Positions 8,130-16,196 of a DNA stretch of 64,000 nt are shown piece after piece. A model generated the notes under the pieces. The model saw only the letters and a list, made by a program, of their open reading frames with translations. It ran no database searches and had not been told where the DNA came from. Position 1 is the stretch's first letter. Each line of letters opens with the position of its first letter. This DNA comes from Roseateles sp. DAIF2. GTDB taxonomy: Bacteria; Pseudomonadota; Gammaproteobacteria; Burkholderiales; Burkholderiaceae_C. The translations under genes were made by a program, and so were the position numbers. The DNA is taken from the NCBI RefSeq assembly GCF_015624425.1, contig NZ_CP049919.1:1488001-1552000 (forward strand). The letters run 5' to 3'.

Positions 8130-9825
8130 ACCGTTTATCCCGGACCTGAAATTCCCGGCCCTTCAGCACGGCCCTAAAGAGACGCCAGAGGACTTGGTAA
8201 TCCTGCTCTATCAGGGTGGCGCGGCCGCGCGTTCAGACAAGGTGCATTCAGATATCGCATCTGGAAAATTTGGCCCGATTCAGGGGGAGCGCCTGCCGCT
8301 GGTGCGTCGCATTCACCAAGAAATTAACGCAGCGCTTGTGGGTGGAGGGAGTCAAGAAACGGCACGGGGGCAAGTGAGAATTATTCGTCAGCTCTTTGAG
8401 TTTGCAGACAAAGAGAATGCTAGGTTAACACTTGAGTCCATCGAGTCGGTCTACTTTTCCTATGCTGACCACCTAAAACGGCGAATTCTCTTGGGGGGCA
8501 AGGTTGCCAGAGGTGTGCCGAGGGGCGGCGAGAAGAAGTTGGGCCCACTTTCGGAACGCTCGGCGTATTACTATGCATCGGATGCCGCCATAGTGTTGGA
8601 TAAGGTGTTGAATCGTCGAATTTCATTGCTGAAGCAAACGAAACTCAAACCACCCAAGCGACGCAAGTCTCCCATCGGACATGTCGCAGAGAAGCAAGTA
8701 AGTAGCGATACAAACCGCTTCGGGCACATGCTCCAGGACTTGTGTGATGGTTTGACCTTGAGAGTAGCGCAATACGCTGAGTTTCCCGTCACGATTGCGC
8801 TGCGGACCGATGGGCCGCTTTTTATCAAGAAGCCGTGCTACCTTGCAGAGGCGCCAGCTGCAGTCGGTACTGCGCTTGAAGGACGATATTCCCTTGCCAA
8901 TCTTCGAATTGAAGCAGAACTGCTGATGTTTATTGCGCAAACCGGCATGAATTTTTCGCAGGCAATTGGCTTGGAGATTCAGCAGTTCTCATATTCGGCT
9001 CACAACGACGGATATCAAGTTCGTGATTACAAGGCTCGTAGGGGGGGAGAAGTGCTTTTCGAAATTTTCAGCGAGTACAAGTCGCATTTCGAACGGTATC
9101 TAGAATGGCGCAGGGCATTGTTCCCTACGTCCACACGAATCTTCCCGTTTGTGTGCATGGAAGGCGTTCGCACGCGAAAGGGCTTTACGGGTGCTCGCAT
9201 TAGAGCCGTCACTCGCCGTCTTGGTCTCCCTTACCTGTCGCCACAGGCCCTCCGCGGTGTGCGGGTCAACTGGTTGTTGCGGATGTCGGCCAATGTTGAA
9301 AAGACGGCGGCGGTTGTGCAACACAGCGTGGCAACGATGCGGGGAACTTATGAGCGCCCTAGCTTTCATCGCTTAGTTGTGGAAAGCGCCAAGTTTTGGA
9401 AGAAGGCTGACCCGGTGATTGCAAGAACGGAGGCCGTAGCCCCGGGCGGCTGTAACGGTATGCCGGTCGCTGTACCGGATATCCCGCCTAGCGCGCCGGA
9501 GCCGGACTGCCTGAAGAAGGCGGGGTGTCTCTGGTGCGATAACCACCGTGACGTGGACTCTTTTGACTACGTGTGGGCGATGACTTCCTTCCTTCACTTG
9601 AAGCGCATTGAACTCAGCAACGCGCCGCGACCTCGAACCGAAAGCGAGAAGGAGGCACCTGCAAAGCTCGCCATAGAGCGACTTGAACGTCGCCTCACCT
9701 GGTTTGAGCAGTCGAACAATGCGCGCAAGGAATGGGTTGAAGAGGCCCGTGTCCGAATCCTTGAAGGCAGCTATCACAAGAGTTTCTCCACTGTGATTAC
9801 TGAAATGCAAGGTGGCCGGACGTGA
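8113..9825 (+). CDS. Tyrosine recombinase-fold protein lacking canonical catalytic residues (Tfp-like)
   Basis: 570 residues. The C-terminal region has the layout of a tyrosine recombinase, but box I reads TGMNFSQAIGL (277-287) where an Arg is expected, and box II reads LRGVR (R381/R384) where H-x-x-R is expected. H404 and Y413 of VQHSVATMRGTYERP are retained. After the fold comes a Cys/His segment (DCLKKAGCLWCDNHRD, about 455-475) that could bind zinc, then a charged helical tail. In SE elements the gene between the two integrases encodes such a protein and has been called tfp. It overlaps intA by 17 bp and intB by 4 bp, implying coupled synthesis of a multi-protein recombination complex. 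A catalytic role is unlikely from the residues seen. Confidence 0.75.
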   Translation: MPSRSKPFIPDLKFPALQHGPKETPEDLVILLYQGGAAARSDKVHSDIASGKFGPIQGERLPLVRRIHQEINAALVGGGSQETARGQVRIIRQLFEFADKENARLTLESIESVYFSYADHLKRRILLGGKVARGVPRGGEKKLGPLSERSAYYYASDAAIVLDKVLNRRISLLKQTKLKPPKRRKSPIGHVAEKQVSSDTNRFGHMLQDLCDGLTLRVAQYAEFPVTIALRTDGPLFIKKPCYLAEAPAAVGTALEGRYSLANLRIEAELLMFIAQTGMNFSQAIGLEIQQFSYSAHNDGYQVRDYKARRGGEVLFEIFSEYKSHFERYLEWRRALFPTSTRIFPFVCMEGVRTRKGFTGARIRAVTRRLGLPYLSPQALRGVRVNWLLRMSANVEKTAAVVQHSVATMRGTYERPSFHRLVVESAKFWKKADPVIARTEAVAPGGCNGMPVAVPDIPPSAPEPDCLKKAGCLWCDNHRDVDSFDYVWAMTSFLHLKRIELSNAPRPRTESEKEAPAKLAIERLERRLTWFEQSNNARKEWVEEARVRILEGSYHKSFSTVITEMQGGRT

Positions 9826-11885
9826 CTGAAATTCAATTAATGAGCCTCGGGCCTAGTATGCTCCAAGTGGAGCCTAGCCATGTCTCCTATCGCCCCCCGC
9901 GTTGGCCCCCCCCGAAAGATTGGGTCGTCAGCACAGATGGGGAGGGTAACCCTCTTTCGCTCTGGGGGAGCCCAAGCTGGGACTTCGGCCATATGCTGGG
10001 GAGGAAGTTCATTCTCCATCTTGAAGGTGGCGGAAACGGAAATTCGGCACCTTTGCTCGGCGGCGAGAACCTCGAGTTATTTCGTATAACCATTGGGTGG
10101 ATGATTTGGGGTGGCTATGACCTTTCATCCATGTCGCGCCTTAAAATCTACTTCGCCGTAGTTCGGAGAGTGTTTGTTCTTTGCGAGTCGGAGGGAATTG
10201 TCGCAAGTCGACTATCGCGGCACCCGAAGGTCATCGAAAAGTTGGTGAGTTTATTTAATGATGAGCCATCCCGAGAAGTACTCCTCGTTGCATTCAATAA
10301 GCTTCTTCCTCCGCACGGGTCTCCAGGCTTCACGGTCTTTGACGAGTCGGCACTCACGAAGTTGGTCTCAGTGTTTGCTGATAAGCCAGTTTTTGATGAG
10401 ACAGAGCAAACCGCGTACATCCCGCCGCGAATTTGGGTCTATGCTACCGACCGGCTCCATGAATGCCTTTCGGAGTATTTGACGAATGCCGCCAATGTGA
10501 AGAAGTTTTTTGATTTCTGCGTCAAGGCATATGTTCATAATTTTGTGACATTCGAGGCTGCGGTGCAGGTTCGCAACGCGGGCGCAGCTCTGCCGTTTAC
10601 AAAATACAATCGAAAAGCTCATGCAAAACGCCTCTTTGGCAAGGAGCCAAAGTACTTTGGTTCCGTTGAGGAAAACCTAAAGAAATTTGGTATTTTTGAA
10701 TTGGTCAGCCGGTGGGTTAATCGGCCAGTGCGAGGCTTCGATATCCGCCAATTTTCGGCGTACCTCAGTCTGGTGCAGAGTGCCGCGTCAATGTACATAC
10801 CCGCGTTCACTTTTCAGCGGAAAGAAGAGGTCGGCCCGCTCCGAGCTGACTGCCTCATTTGGGAACACGTCGAACTCATTGGTCGTATCCCGATTATTCG
10901 TGGAGAAACAACCAAAACGGACCCGGACAGCGATGCCCGCTGGCCTGCATCTCCGAGTGTGGAACTGGCGGTGCGCGCTGCAGGGCACATTGCAGGGCTG
11001 CAATTGAGCTGTGCCAAGCGCCATCCTATTGCTCGGTGTAGCGATGCTGACCTAATCAATCCGTTGCTCTTCCAAAGTGGCTTCGAACCCTGGTCCACCC
11101 AGCGGCCGGACCAACCATACTGGGTTGTCCCACCCGTTAATGACTTGAAGGGGACCCTCAGTCGGTTCCCTAGGCTTTTCGATGCTGAGGTGATGATGAT
11201 TACCGCGGAAGACCTTAAGAGCGCACTTCGCTTCACGCCGAACCTCAACAAGAACAATGGTTTTGCCGTCGGCCAACCATGGCCCCTGCAATATCATCAG
11301 TTTCGTCGGACGGGCGCCATTAACATGCTTGGCAGCGGACTCGTATCAGATACCTCAGTGCAAGTGCTCATGAAGCACTCGCACGTTACGCAGACGATGT
11401 ATTACGGGAAGAATTTTAGTCGGCTGAAATTCAACGAGGAGGTCCTGGGCGTTTGCACCGCTGCGAAGTATGAGGTCATGGGACGTCAGCTTCAGGCATT
11501 GGTGAAGGAGCAGTACATCTCACCGCTTGGCGAAGAGCGAAAAGACGAAATGCTTCGCTCTTTGCTCCCAGAGAAAGAGTTCAAGCAGCTTGTTGCAGCG
11601 GGCATGCGTGGTGAAATTACGTTCCGCGAAACCCGCTTGGGCGGCTGCACCAACAACAGTCACTGTAGCTATGGCGGCGTGGAAGGCGTTGCTGCCTGTG
11701 TGGGCGGCGAGAAGCAGAAGCCGTGCCGCGAAGCAATTTTCGACAAAGAGAAGCGAGTCTCCATCGCCGTGCAACTCAAGGATACCGAAGCCCAGAAGCG
11801 TGAAGCCAAAGCTGGTAGTCCTCGCGAAGCCTATCTGAAGGCGGAGGCCTTTGCGATGAATCGGTTCCTGAAACTCACTGCCTAA
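9822..11885 (+). CDS. intB: Large tyrosine recombinase (IntB-like)
   Basis: 687 residues, long for an integrase. Catalytic residues are present: R333 in FTFQRKEEVGPLRAD, H492-x-x-R495 in QYHQFRRTGAI, and H519/H521 followed by Y527/Y528 in LMKHSHVTQTMYYGKN. A Cys-rich stretch follows near residues 605-630 (GCTNNSHC, ACVGGEKQKPC), a possible zinc site as also found in the preceding protein. The N-terminal 300 residues probably hold DNA-binding domains. The start overlaps the stop of the previous gene by 4 bp. As the third gene of the module it is the presumed IntB partner. Confidence 0.85.
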   Translation: MTEIQLMSLGPSMLQVEPSHVSYRPPRWPPPKDWVVSTDGEGNPLSLWGSPSWDFGHMLGRKFILHLEGGGNGNSAPLLGGENLELFRITIGWMIWGGYDLSSMSRLKIYFAVVRRVFVLCESEGIVASRLSRHPKVIEKLVSLFNDEPSREVLLVAFNKLLPPHGSPGFTVFDESALTKLVSVFADKPVFDETEQTAYIPPRIWVYATDRLHECLSEYLTNAANVKKFFDFCVKAYVHNFVTFEAAVQVRNAGAALPFTKYNRKAHAKRLFGKEPKYFGSVEENLKKFGIFELVSRWVNRPVRGFDIRQFSAYLSLVQSAASMYIPAFTFQRKEEVGPLRADCLIWEHVELIGRIPIIRGETTKTDPDSDARWPASPSVELAVRAAGHIAGLQLSCAKRHPIARCSDADLINPLLFQSGFEPWSTQRPDQPYWVVPPVNDLKGTLSRFPRLFDAEVMMITAEDLKSALRFTPNLNKNNGFAVGQPWPLQYHQFRRTGAINMLGSGLVSDTSVQVLMKHSHVTQTMYYGKNFSRLKFNEEVLGVCTAAKYEVMGRQLQALVKEQYISPLGEERKDEMLRSLLPEKEFKQLVAAGMRGEITFRETRLGGCTNNSHCSYGGVEGVAACVGGEKQKPCREAIFDKEKRVSIAVQLKDTEAQKREAKAGSPREAYLKAEAFAMNRFLKLTA

Positions 11886-11922
11886 CGGATTCGAAGCGCC
11901 AACTGAAAAATTTAGGAAGGTA

Positions 11923-12378
11923 TTGAATCAAGCCATGACGTGCGATGTATCAATGGAAGCGGCGCCAAAGAAATCGGCTGAGGATAGTTTCCGCCAGGCG
12001 TTTGAACGCCTTAAATCCGATGAGCCCGTCGTGATGCCAAAGGGTGCGCCCGTTACGCAGAATAACGTGGCGCGCGAAGCGGGAAAGCGACCGCGGGATT
12101 TTCGAAAGGACCGATTCCCAAAGCTAATTCGGGAAATTCAGGCGTATATCGAAATTCACGAGGGCGCTGACGTGCGCGAGAAGCAGGAGCAAAAGTCTAC
12201 CCGGCGGACCGAGCGTCTCAGCTTGAAGGAGAGCAATGCGTTGCTAAAGGTTCAACGCGATGAGGCGCAATCAAGGCTGGCAGGTGCTCATCGGCAGATA
12301 TTGAAGTTGATTCAGGAAAAACTGCAACTTCAACGCCGTTTGGATGGAAATACTCCGCCCCCGACCCACCTGCCGTAG
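11923..12378 (+). CDS. Small basic coiled-coil recombination accessory protein (SRAP/TnpC-like)
   Basis: 151 residues from a TTG at 11923; an ATG at 11935 (MTCDVSM) is the alternative. AGGAAGG at 11914-11920 lies unusually close to the TTG and rather far from the ATG, so the start is open. Residues about 45-75 (VTQNNVAREAGKRPRDFRK) look like a helix-turn-helix, as in Tn554 TnpC and SE accessory proteins. Residues about 85-145 are a charged coiled coil (LSLKESNALLKVQRDEAQ). It lies 37 bp after intB and completes the four-gene module; SE papers call this position srap. Its proposed job is to assist or bias recombination. No enzyme motif is present. Confidence 0.6.
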   Translation: MNQAMTCDVSMEAAPKKSAEDSFRQAFERLKSDEPVVMPKGAPVTQNNVAREAGKRPRDFRKDRFPKLIREIQAYIEIHEGADVREKQEQKSTRRTERLSLKESNALLKVQRDEAQSRLAGAHRQILKLIQEKLQLQRRLDGNTPPPTHLP

Positions 12379-12463
12379 GTCGTCCAAGGTACCTCAGTAC
12401 AGGTGAGCCGTGGGCTTGAGCTGAGGCAGTGAAACGTCGGCCGCACCAACGAACTAGAACGAC

Positions 12464-12489
12464 GCAGGCATCCTTCCCAGGATGCCTGC
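12464..12489. repeat. Perfect 10-bp inverted repeat with 6-nt spacer beyond the recombinase module
   Basis: GCAGGCATCC (12464-12473), spacer TTCCCA, GGATGCCTGC (12480-12489). It lies 86 bp after the last module gene. It could be a transcription terminator, although no T-run follows on either side, or a recombinase site, since tyrosine recombinases act on inverted arms around a 6-8 bp spacer. Confidence 0.7.
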
Positions 12490-12587
12490 AGTACGGTTTG
12501 ATGCCCAACCACGGGGCTGTCTAAACGGCTAATCCGAGCCTTGAATCGTCATGCCGCCTTCGCAGACGTTCATCTGAACTTCGGCTC

Positions 12588-12631
12588 GAATGTCCATACC
12601 CCGCAGTTCCGGGGTGAATGTCCACACCCGC
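12588..12631. repeat. Direct repeat GAATGTCCAYACCC(C)GC, two copies, abutting the ychF stop codon
   Basis: Copy one at 12588-12604 and copy two at 12616-12631 differ by one substitution and one extra C, with 28 bp between starts. Between them ACCCCG-CAGTTC-CGGGGT (12598-12615) forms a 6-bp inverted repeat around a 6-bp spacer. The unit ends one base before the ychF stop. It may be the element-chromosome junction or a remnant of an insertion-sequence end; the sequence alone does not decide. Confidence 0.6.
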
Positions 12632-13729
12632 TTAGGAAGGGGAGAACAGGAAGTTCAGGACGTCGCCGTCCTTGACCACATATTCCTTGCCTTCGGCGCG
12701 CATCTTGCCCGCGTCCTTGGCACCGGACTCGCCCTTGAATTGGATGAAGTCCTCGAAGGCGATGGTCTGGGCGCGGATGAAGCCGCGCTCGAAGTCGGTG
12801 TGGATCACGCCGGCCGCCTGCGGGGCGGTGTCGCCGATATGGATGGTCCAGGCGCGCACTTCCTTGACGCCGGCGGTGAAGTAGGTCTGCAGGCCCAAGA
12901 GCTTGAAGCCGGCGCGGATCAGGCGGTTCAGGCCCGGCTCGTCCTGGCCCATCTCGGCCAGGAACAGCGCCCGGTCCTCGTCCTCCATCTCGGAGAGCTC
13001 GGCCTCGGTCTTGGCGCAGATCGCGACCACCGGGGCGTTCTGGCCGGCGGCGTAGTCCTTCAGACGGTCCAGGAAAGGGTTGTTCTCGAAGCCGTCCTCG
13101 GCCACGTTGCCGACGAACATCGCCGGCTTGGCGGTGATCAGGCACAGCGGCTTCAGGACCACCAGCTCTTCCTTGCTGAAGTCGATCGAGCGCACCGGCC
13201 TGGCCTCGTTCAGTGCGGCCTGGCATTTCTCCAGCACCTTGACCAGGGCCGCGGCCTCCTTGTCATTGCCGGAGCGGGCCGCCTTGTTGTAGCGGTGCAG
13301 GCTCTTCTCGACCGTGCCCAGGTCGGCCAGGCACAGCTCGGTCTGGATCACCTCGATGTCGGAGATCGGGTCGACCCGGCCGTTGACGTGGATCACGTTC
13401 GGATCCTCGAAGCAGCGCACCACGTTGACGATCGCGTCGGTCTCGCGGATATGCGAGAGGAACTGGTTGCCCAGGCCCTCACCCTTGGAGGCGCCCGCCA
13501 CCAGGCCGGCGATGTCCACGAACTCGACGATGGCCGGCACGATGCGCTCCGGCTTCACGATCTCGGCCAGCTGTGCGAGGCGCGGATCGGGCAGCTCGAC
13601 CACGCCGACATTGGGCTCGATCGTGCAGAAGGGGTAGTTCTCGGCGGCGATGCCGGCCTTGGTCAGGGCGTTGAAGAGGGTGGACTTGCCGACATTGGGC
13701 AGGCCCACGATGCCGCATTTGAGGCTCAT
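12632..13729 (-). CDS. ychF: Ribosome-binding ATPase YchF (Obg/TRAFAC family)
   Basis: 365 residues, the usual length. The start at 13729 gives [19 protein letters not shown] with the P-loop GLPNVGKS at 9-16; an upstream in-frame codon adds only a non-conserved leader. G3 is DIAGLV, G4 is the YchF-type NVAE rather than NKxD, consistent with ATP preference, and the TGS-type C-terminal domain ends in DGDVLNFLF. YchF binds ribosomes and hydrolyses ATP in translation and stress control. It is the first clearly chromosomal gene after the mobile region, and its 3' end is intact. Confidence 0.97.
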   Translation of the reverse strand: MSLKCGIVGLPNVGKSTLFNALTKAGIAAENYPFCTIEPNVGVVELPDPRLAQLAEIVKPERIVPAIVEFVDIAGLVAGASKGEGLGNQFLSHIRETDAIVNVVRCFEDPNVIHVNGRVDPISDIEVIQTELCLADLGTVEKSLHRYNKAARSGNDKEAAALVKVLEKCQAALNEARPVRSIDFSKEELVVLKPLCLITAKPAMFVGNVAEDGFENNPFLDRLKDYAAGQNAPVVAICAKTEAELSEMEDEDRALFLAEMGQDEPGLNRLIRAGFKLLGLQTYFTAGVKEVRAWTIHIGDTAPQAAGVIHTDFERGFIRAQTIAFEDFIQFKGESGAKDAGKMRAEGKEYVVKDGDVLNFLFSPS

Positions 13730-13815
13730 GGAGGACTTTCGCTGGGGGCCGGATGGCAAAAAGGGGATTTTAGCCGGCCCGTCCGACGGGCCCGCCCTGC
13801 CTACAATGCGGCCTC

Positions 13816-14928
13816 ATGCATGAACAAGAGTTCGATGTCCTGGTGCGCGGCGAAGGCTGCGTCGGCCGCGCGCTGGCCCTGGCCCTGTCGGCCCAGGGGC
13901 TGCGCGTCGCGCTGCTCGGCCGGGACGAGACCGCGCGCGACGAGGACCTGCGCACCTATGCGCTGAATGCCGCCTCGGTCGCGCTGCTGCGTGAGCTGCG
14001 GGTCTGGGACGCGCTGCCGCCCGACGCCGTCAGCCCGGTCTATGAGATGCAGGTGCAGGGCGACCAGGCGGCCGGCCAGCTGGGCTTCTCGGCCTGGCAA
14101 CAGGGCGTCGGCGAGCTGGCCCATATCGTCGATGCGGCGGCGCTGGAGCAGCAGCTCGCGGCGGCGCTGCGTTTCGCGCCGCATGTCAAACGCGTGACGG
14201 CACCGGTGCCGGCCGGGCTGGAGGCGCTGTGCGAGGGCCGCGATTCGGCCGCCCGCGCGGCGCTGGGCGTGCGCTTCGAGCGCCATGGCTATGCGCAGAC
14301 CGCGATCGCGGCGCGCCTGGTGGCGAGCGAGGCGCATCAGGGCGTGGCCCGCCAATGGTTCCGCGCGCCCGATGTGCTGGCCCTGCTGCCCTTCGAGCGC
14401 CCCGAGCCGCAGCGCAGCTACGGCCTGGTCTGGTCGCTGCCGCGCGAGCGCGCCGAGGAGCTGCTGGCGGCCGGCCCGGCCGAGTTTGAGTCGGCCCTGC
14501 TGCAGGCCACCGGCGGCGCCGTCGGCCCGCTCGCGCTGGCCGGCGGCCGGGCGGCCTGGCCGCTGGCCCATGCGCGCGCCGACCGGGTCAGCGGCCCGGG
14601 CTGGGTGTTGCTGGGCGATGCGGCCCATCAGGTGCATCCGCTGGCCGGCCAGGGCCTGAATCTGGGATTCGCCGATGTCGCGACCCTGGTGCGCGTGCTG
14701 CGCGAACGCGAGGCCTGGCGGCCGCTGGGCGACGAACGCCTGCTGCGCCGCTTCGCGCGCGAACGCGCGGTGCCCAATTGGGCCATGGGCGAGCTGACCG
14801 ACGGCCTGCTGCGCGTGTTCGCCAGCGAGGCGCCGGGCCTGCGTGAGCTGCGCAACCGCGGCATGGGCCTGCTGAACCACCTCCCGCCCGTCAAGCGCTG
14901 GCTGACCGGGCGAGCCCTGGGCGCCTGA
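13816..14928 (+). CDS. UbiH/UbiF/VisC family FAD-dependent hydroxylase
   Basis: 370 residues. The N-terminus has the dinucleotide fold GEGCVG (GxGxxG, about 12-17) and the C-terminal half has the family signature GDAAHQVHPLAGQGLNLGFAD (about 270-292) with the second FAD-binding motif. Family members hydroxylate the ubiquinone ring using NAD(P)H and O2 at the inner face of the membrane. Which ring position is modified cannot be told from this sequence, and the middle region is divergent. It stands 86 bp from the divergent ychF and 39 bp before dsbC, so they share a direction but not necessarily a transcript. Confidence 0.85.
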   Translation: MHEQEFDVLVRGEGCVGRALALALSAQGLRVALLGRDETARDEDLRTYALNAASVALLRELRVWDALPPDAVSPVYEMQVQGDQAAGQLGFSAWQQGVGELAHIVDAAALEQQLAAALRFAPHVKRVTAPVPAGLEALCEGRDSAARAALGVRFERHGYAQTAIAARLVASEAHQGVARQWFRAPDVLALLPFERPEPQRSYGLVWSLPRERAEELLAAGPAEFESALLQATGGAVGPLALAGGRAAWPLAHARADRVSGPGWVLLGDAAHQVHPLAGQGLNLGFADVATLVRVLREREAWRPLGDERLLRRFARERAVPNWAMGELTDGLLRVFASEAPGLRELRNRGMGLLNHLPPVKRWLTGRALGA

Positions 14929-14967
14929 GGCGCCGCTCCCTTTTCATCATCTGACCGAGTCCGCGAC

Positions 14968-15693
14968 ATGAAGCTCCTGACATCGATGGGTCTGGCAACG
15001 GCCCTGCTGGCCGCCGCGCCGCTGGCGCTGGCCAACGAGGCGGTGATCCGCAAGGCGATCGCCGAGCGACTGCCCAACTGGCCCAAGCTCGACGAGGTGC
15101 GCCCGGCCGTGCTGCCGGGGCTGTGGGAGATCCGCATCGGCAACGAGATCCGCTACACCGACGCCACCGGCACCTACCTGCTGGAGGGCGAGCTGATCGA
15201 TGTGAAGACGCGCCGCAACCTGACCGAGGAGCGCCTGGCCAAGCTGAACCAGATCGACTTCGCCAGCCTGCCGCTGAAGGACGCGCTGGTCTGGAAGAAC
15301 GGCAAGGGCACGCGCAAGATCGCGGTGTTCGCCGACCCGAACTGCGGCTACTGCAAGCGCTTCGAGCGCAGCCTGCAGGACGTCAAGGACATCACCGTCT
15401 ACACCTTCCTGATCCCGATCCTGGGCGGCGATTCGCCGGACAAGTCGCGCGCGATCTGGTGCGCCAAGGACCAGCAGGCGACCTGGCTGTCCTGGATGCT
15501 GGACGGCAAGCAGCCGCCCAAGCCGATGGGCGCCTGCGACGACGGCGCGATCGAGCGCAACCTGGCGCTGTCGCGCAAGCACATGGTCAACGGCACGCCG
15601 GCCGTGATCTTCGAGGACGGCAGCCGCGCGCCCGGCGCGATCAGCGCCGAGCAGCTGGAGCGCCGCCTGGCCGGCCAGAAGTCCTCCTCCTGA
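14968..15693 (+). CDS. dsbC: Periplasmic disulfide isomerase DsbC
   Basis: 241 residues with a clear signal peptide (MKLLTSMGLATALLAAAPLALA, cleavage about residue 22). The N-terminal dimerisation domain is followed by a thioredoxin fold with the active site C126-G-Y-C129 in ADPNCGYCKRF, and the cis-proline loop is in VNGTPAVIF. DsbC reshuffles wrong disulfides in periplasmic proteins and is kept reduced by DsbD. CGYC is the DsbC-type dipeptide, which separates it from DsbA and DsbG. It follows the hydroxylase gene on the same strand. Confidence 0.93.
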   Translation: MKLLTSMGLATALLAAAPLALANEAVIRKAIAERLPNWPKLDEVRPAVLPGLWEIRIGNEIRYTDATGTYLLEGELIDVKTRRNLTEERLAKLNQIDFASLPLKDALVWKNGKGTRKIAVFADPNCGYCKRFERSLQDVKDITVYTFLIPILGGDSPDKSRAIWCAKDQQATWLSWMLDGKQPPKPMGACDDGAIERNLALSRKHMVNGTPAVIFEDGSRAPGAISAEQLERRLAGQKSSS

Positions 15694-15726
15694 TCCGCTC
15701 TCCTTTTTCCTGACGACGTCCACACC

Positions 15727-16194
15727 ATGCCCTCCGCCGCAGCCGCCGAGCTGAGCCGACCCCTGCCGCTGAACCCGGTGGCCCAGCGCCTGGCCTATGC
15801 CGGGCTGATCCCCTTCGCGCTGGGCGCCTTCCTGATCTGGCTGCTGGCCGGCTACAACGTCGACGCCCATGCCTTCGTCGCGCTGGCGCTGTCGGCCTAT
15901 GCCGGCGTCGTGATCAGCCTGCTGGGCGGCATCCACTGGGGCCTGGCGATGCGCCAGCAGATCCCCTCGCCGATGCCCTTCGTCTGGGGCGTGGCGCCGC
16001 CGCTCGTGGCCTGGATGGCGGTCGTGATGCCGCCCTATGCGGGCCTGGTGCTGCATGGCCTGATGCTGGTCGGCTGCTACCTGGTGGACCGGCGCCTGTA
16101 TCCGGCGCTCGGCGCCGGCGCCTGGCTGACCCTGCGCTTTCGCCTCAGCGCCGTCGCGGCGCTGAGCTGCTTCCTGGGAGCGGCGGGCAGCTGA
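15727..16194 (+). CDS. DUF3429 family inner-membrane protein
   Basis: 155 residues with about five hydrophobic segments starting near residues 22, 46, 82, 102 and 135. The segment SLLGGIHWGLAM (about 60-71) is the hallmark of DUF3429 proteins. Function of the family is unknown. It sits 33 bp after dsbC and 2 bp before the M61 peptidase gene, so it is probably in one transcript with the latter. Confidence 0.85.
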   Translation: MPSAAAAELSRPLPLNPVAQRLAYAGLIPFALGAFLIWLLAGYNVDAHAFVALALSAYAGVVISLLGGIHWGLAMRQQIPSPMPFVWGVAPPLVAWMAVVMPPYAGLVLHGLMLVGCYLVDRRLYPALGAGAWLTLRFRLSAVAALSCFLGAAGS

Positions 16195-16196
16195 CG

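Larger units (their letters stand above)
6861..12378 (+). mobile_element. Four-gene recombination module of an SE-type (strand-biased circularizing) integrative element
   Basis: Four consecutive plus-strand genes: a tyrosine recombinase (422 aa), a recombinase-fold protein without a full active site (570 aa), a second tyrosine recombinase (687 aa) and a small basic coiled-coil protein (151 aa). The first three overlap by 17 and 4 bp and the fourth starts 37 bp later. Number, order, sizes and the defective middle protein agree with the intA-tfp-intB-srap core of SEs; Tn554 (tnpA/B/C) and RIT trios are more distant alternatives. Base composition is clearly more balanced than in flanking chromosomal genes. 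The far end of the element is not in the window; the near end probably lies between 12379 and 12631. Confidence 0.7.

Noticed and set aside
12379..12631. A tRNA gene as integration site
   Set aside because: No cloverleaf or T-loop sequence (GGTTCGAATC type) was recognised in the gap.
12590..13966. A 458-codon plus-strand frame opposite ychF
   Set aside because: It is antisense to a certain gene, with the low-complexity Ala/Gly/His/Asp/Leu composition typical of G+C-rich shadow frames.
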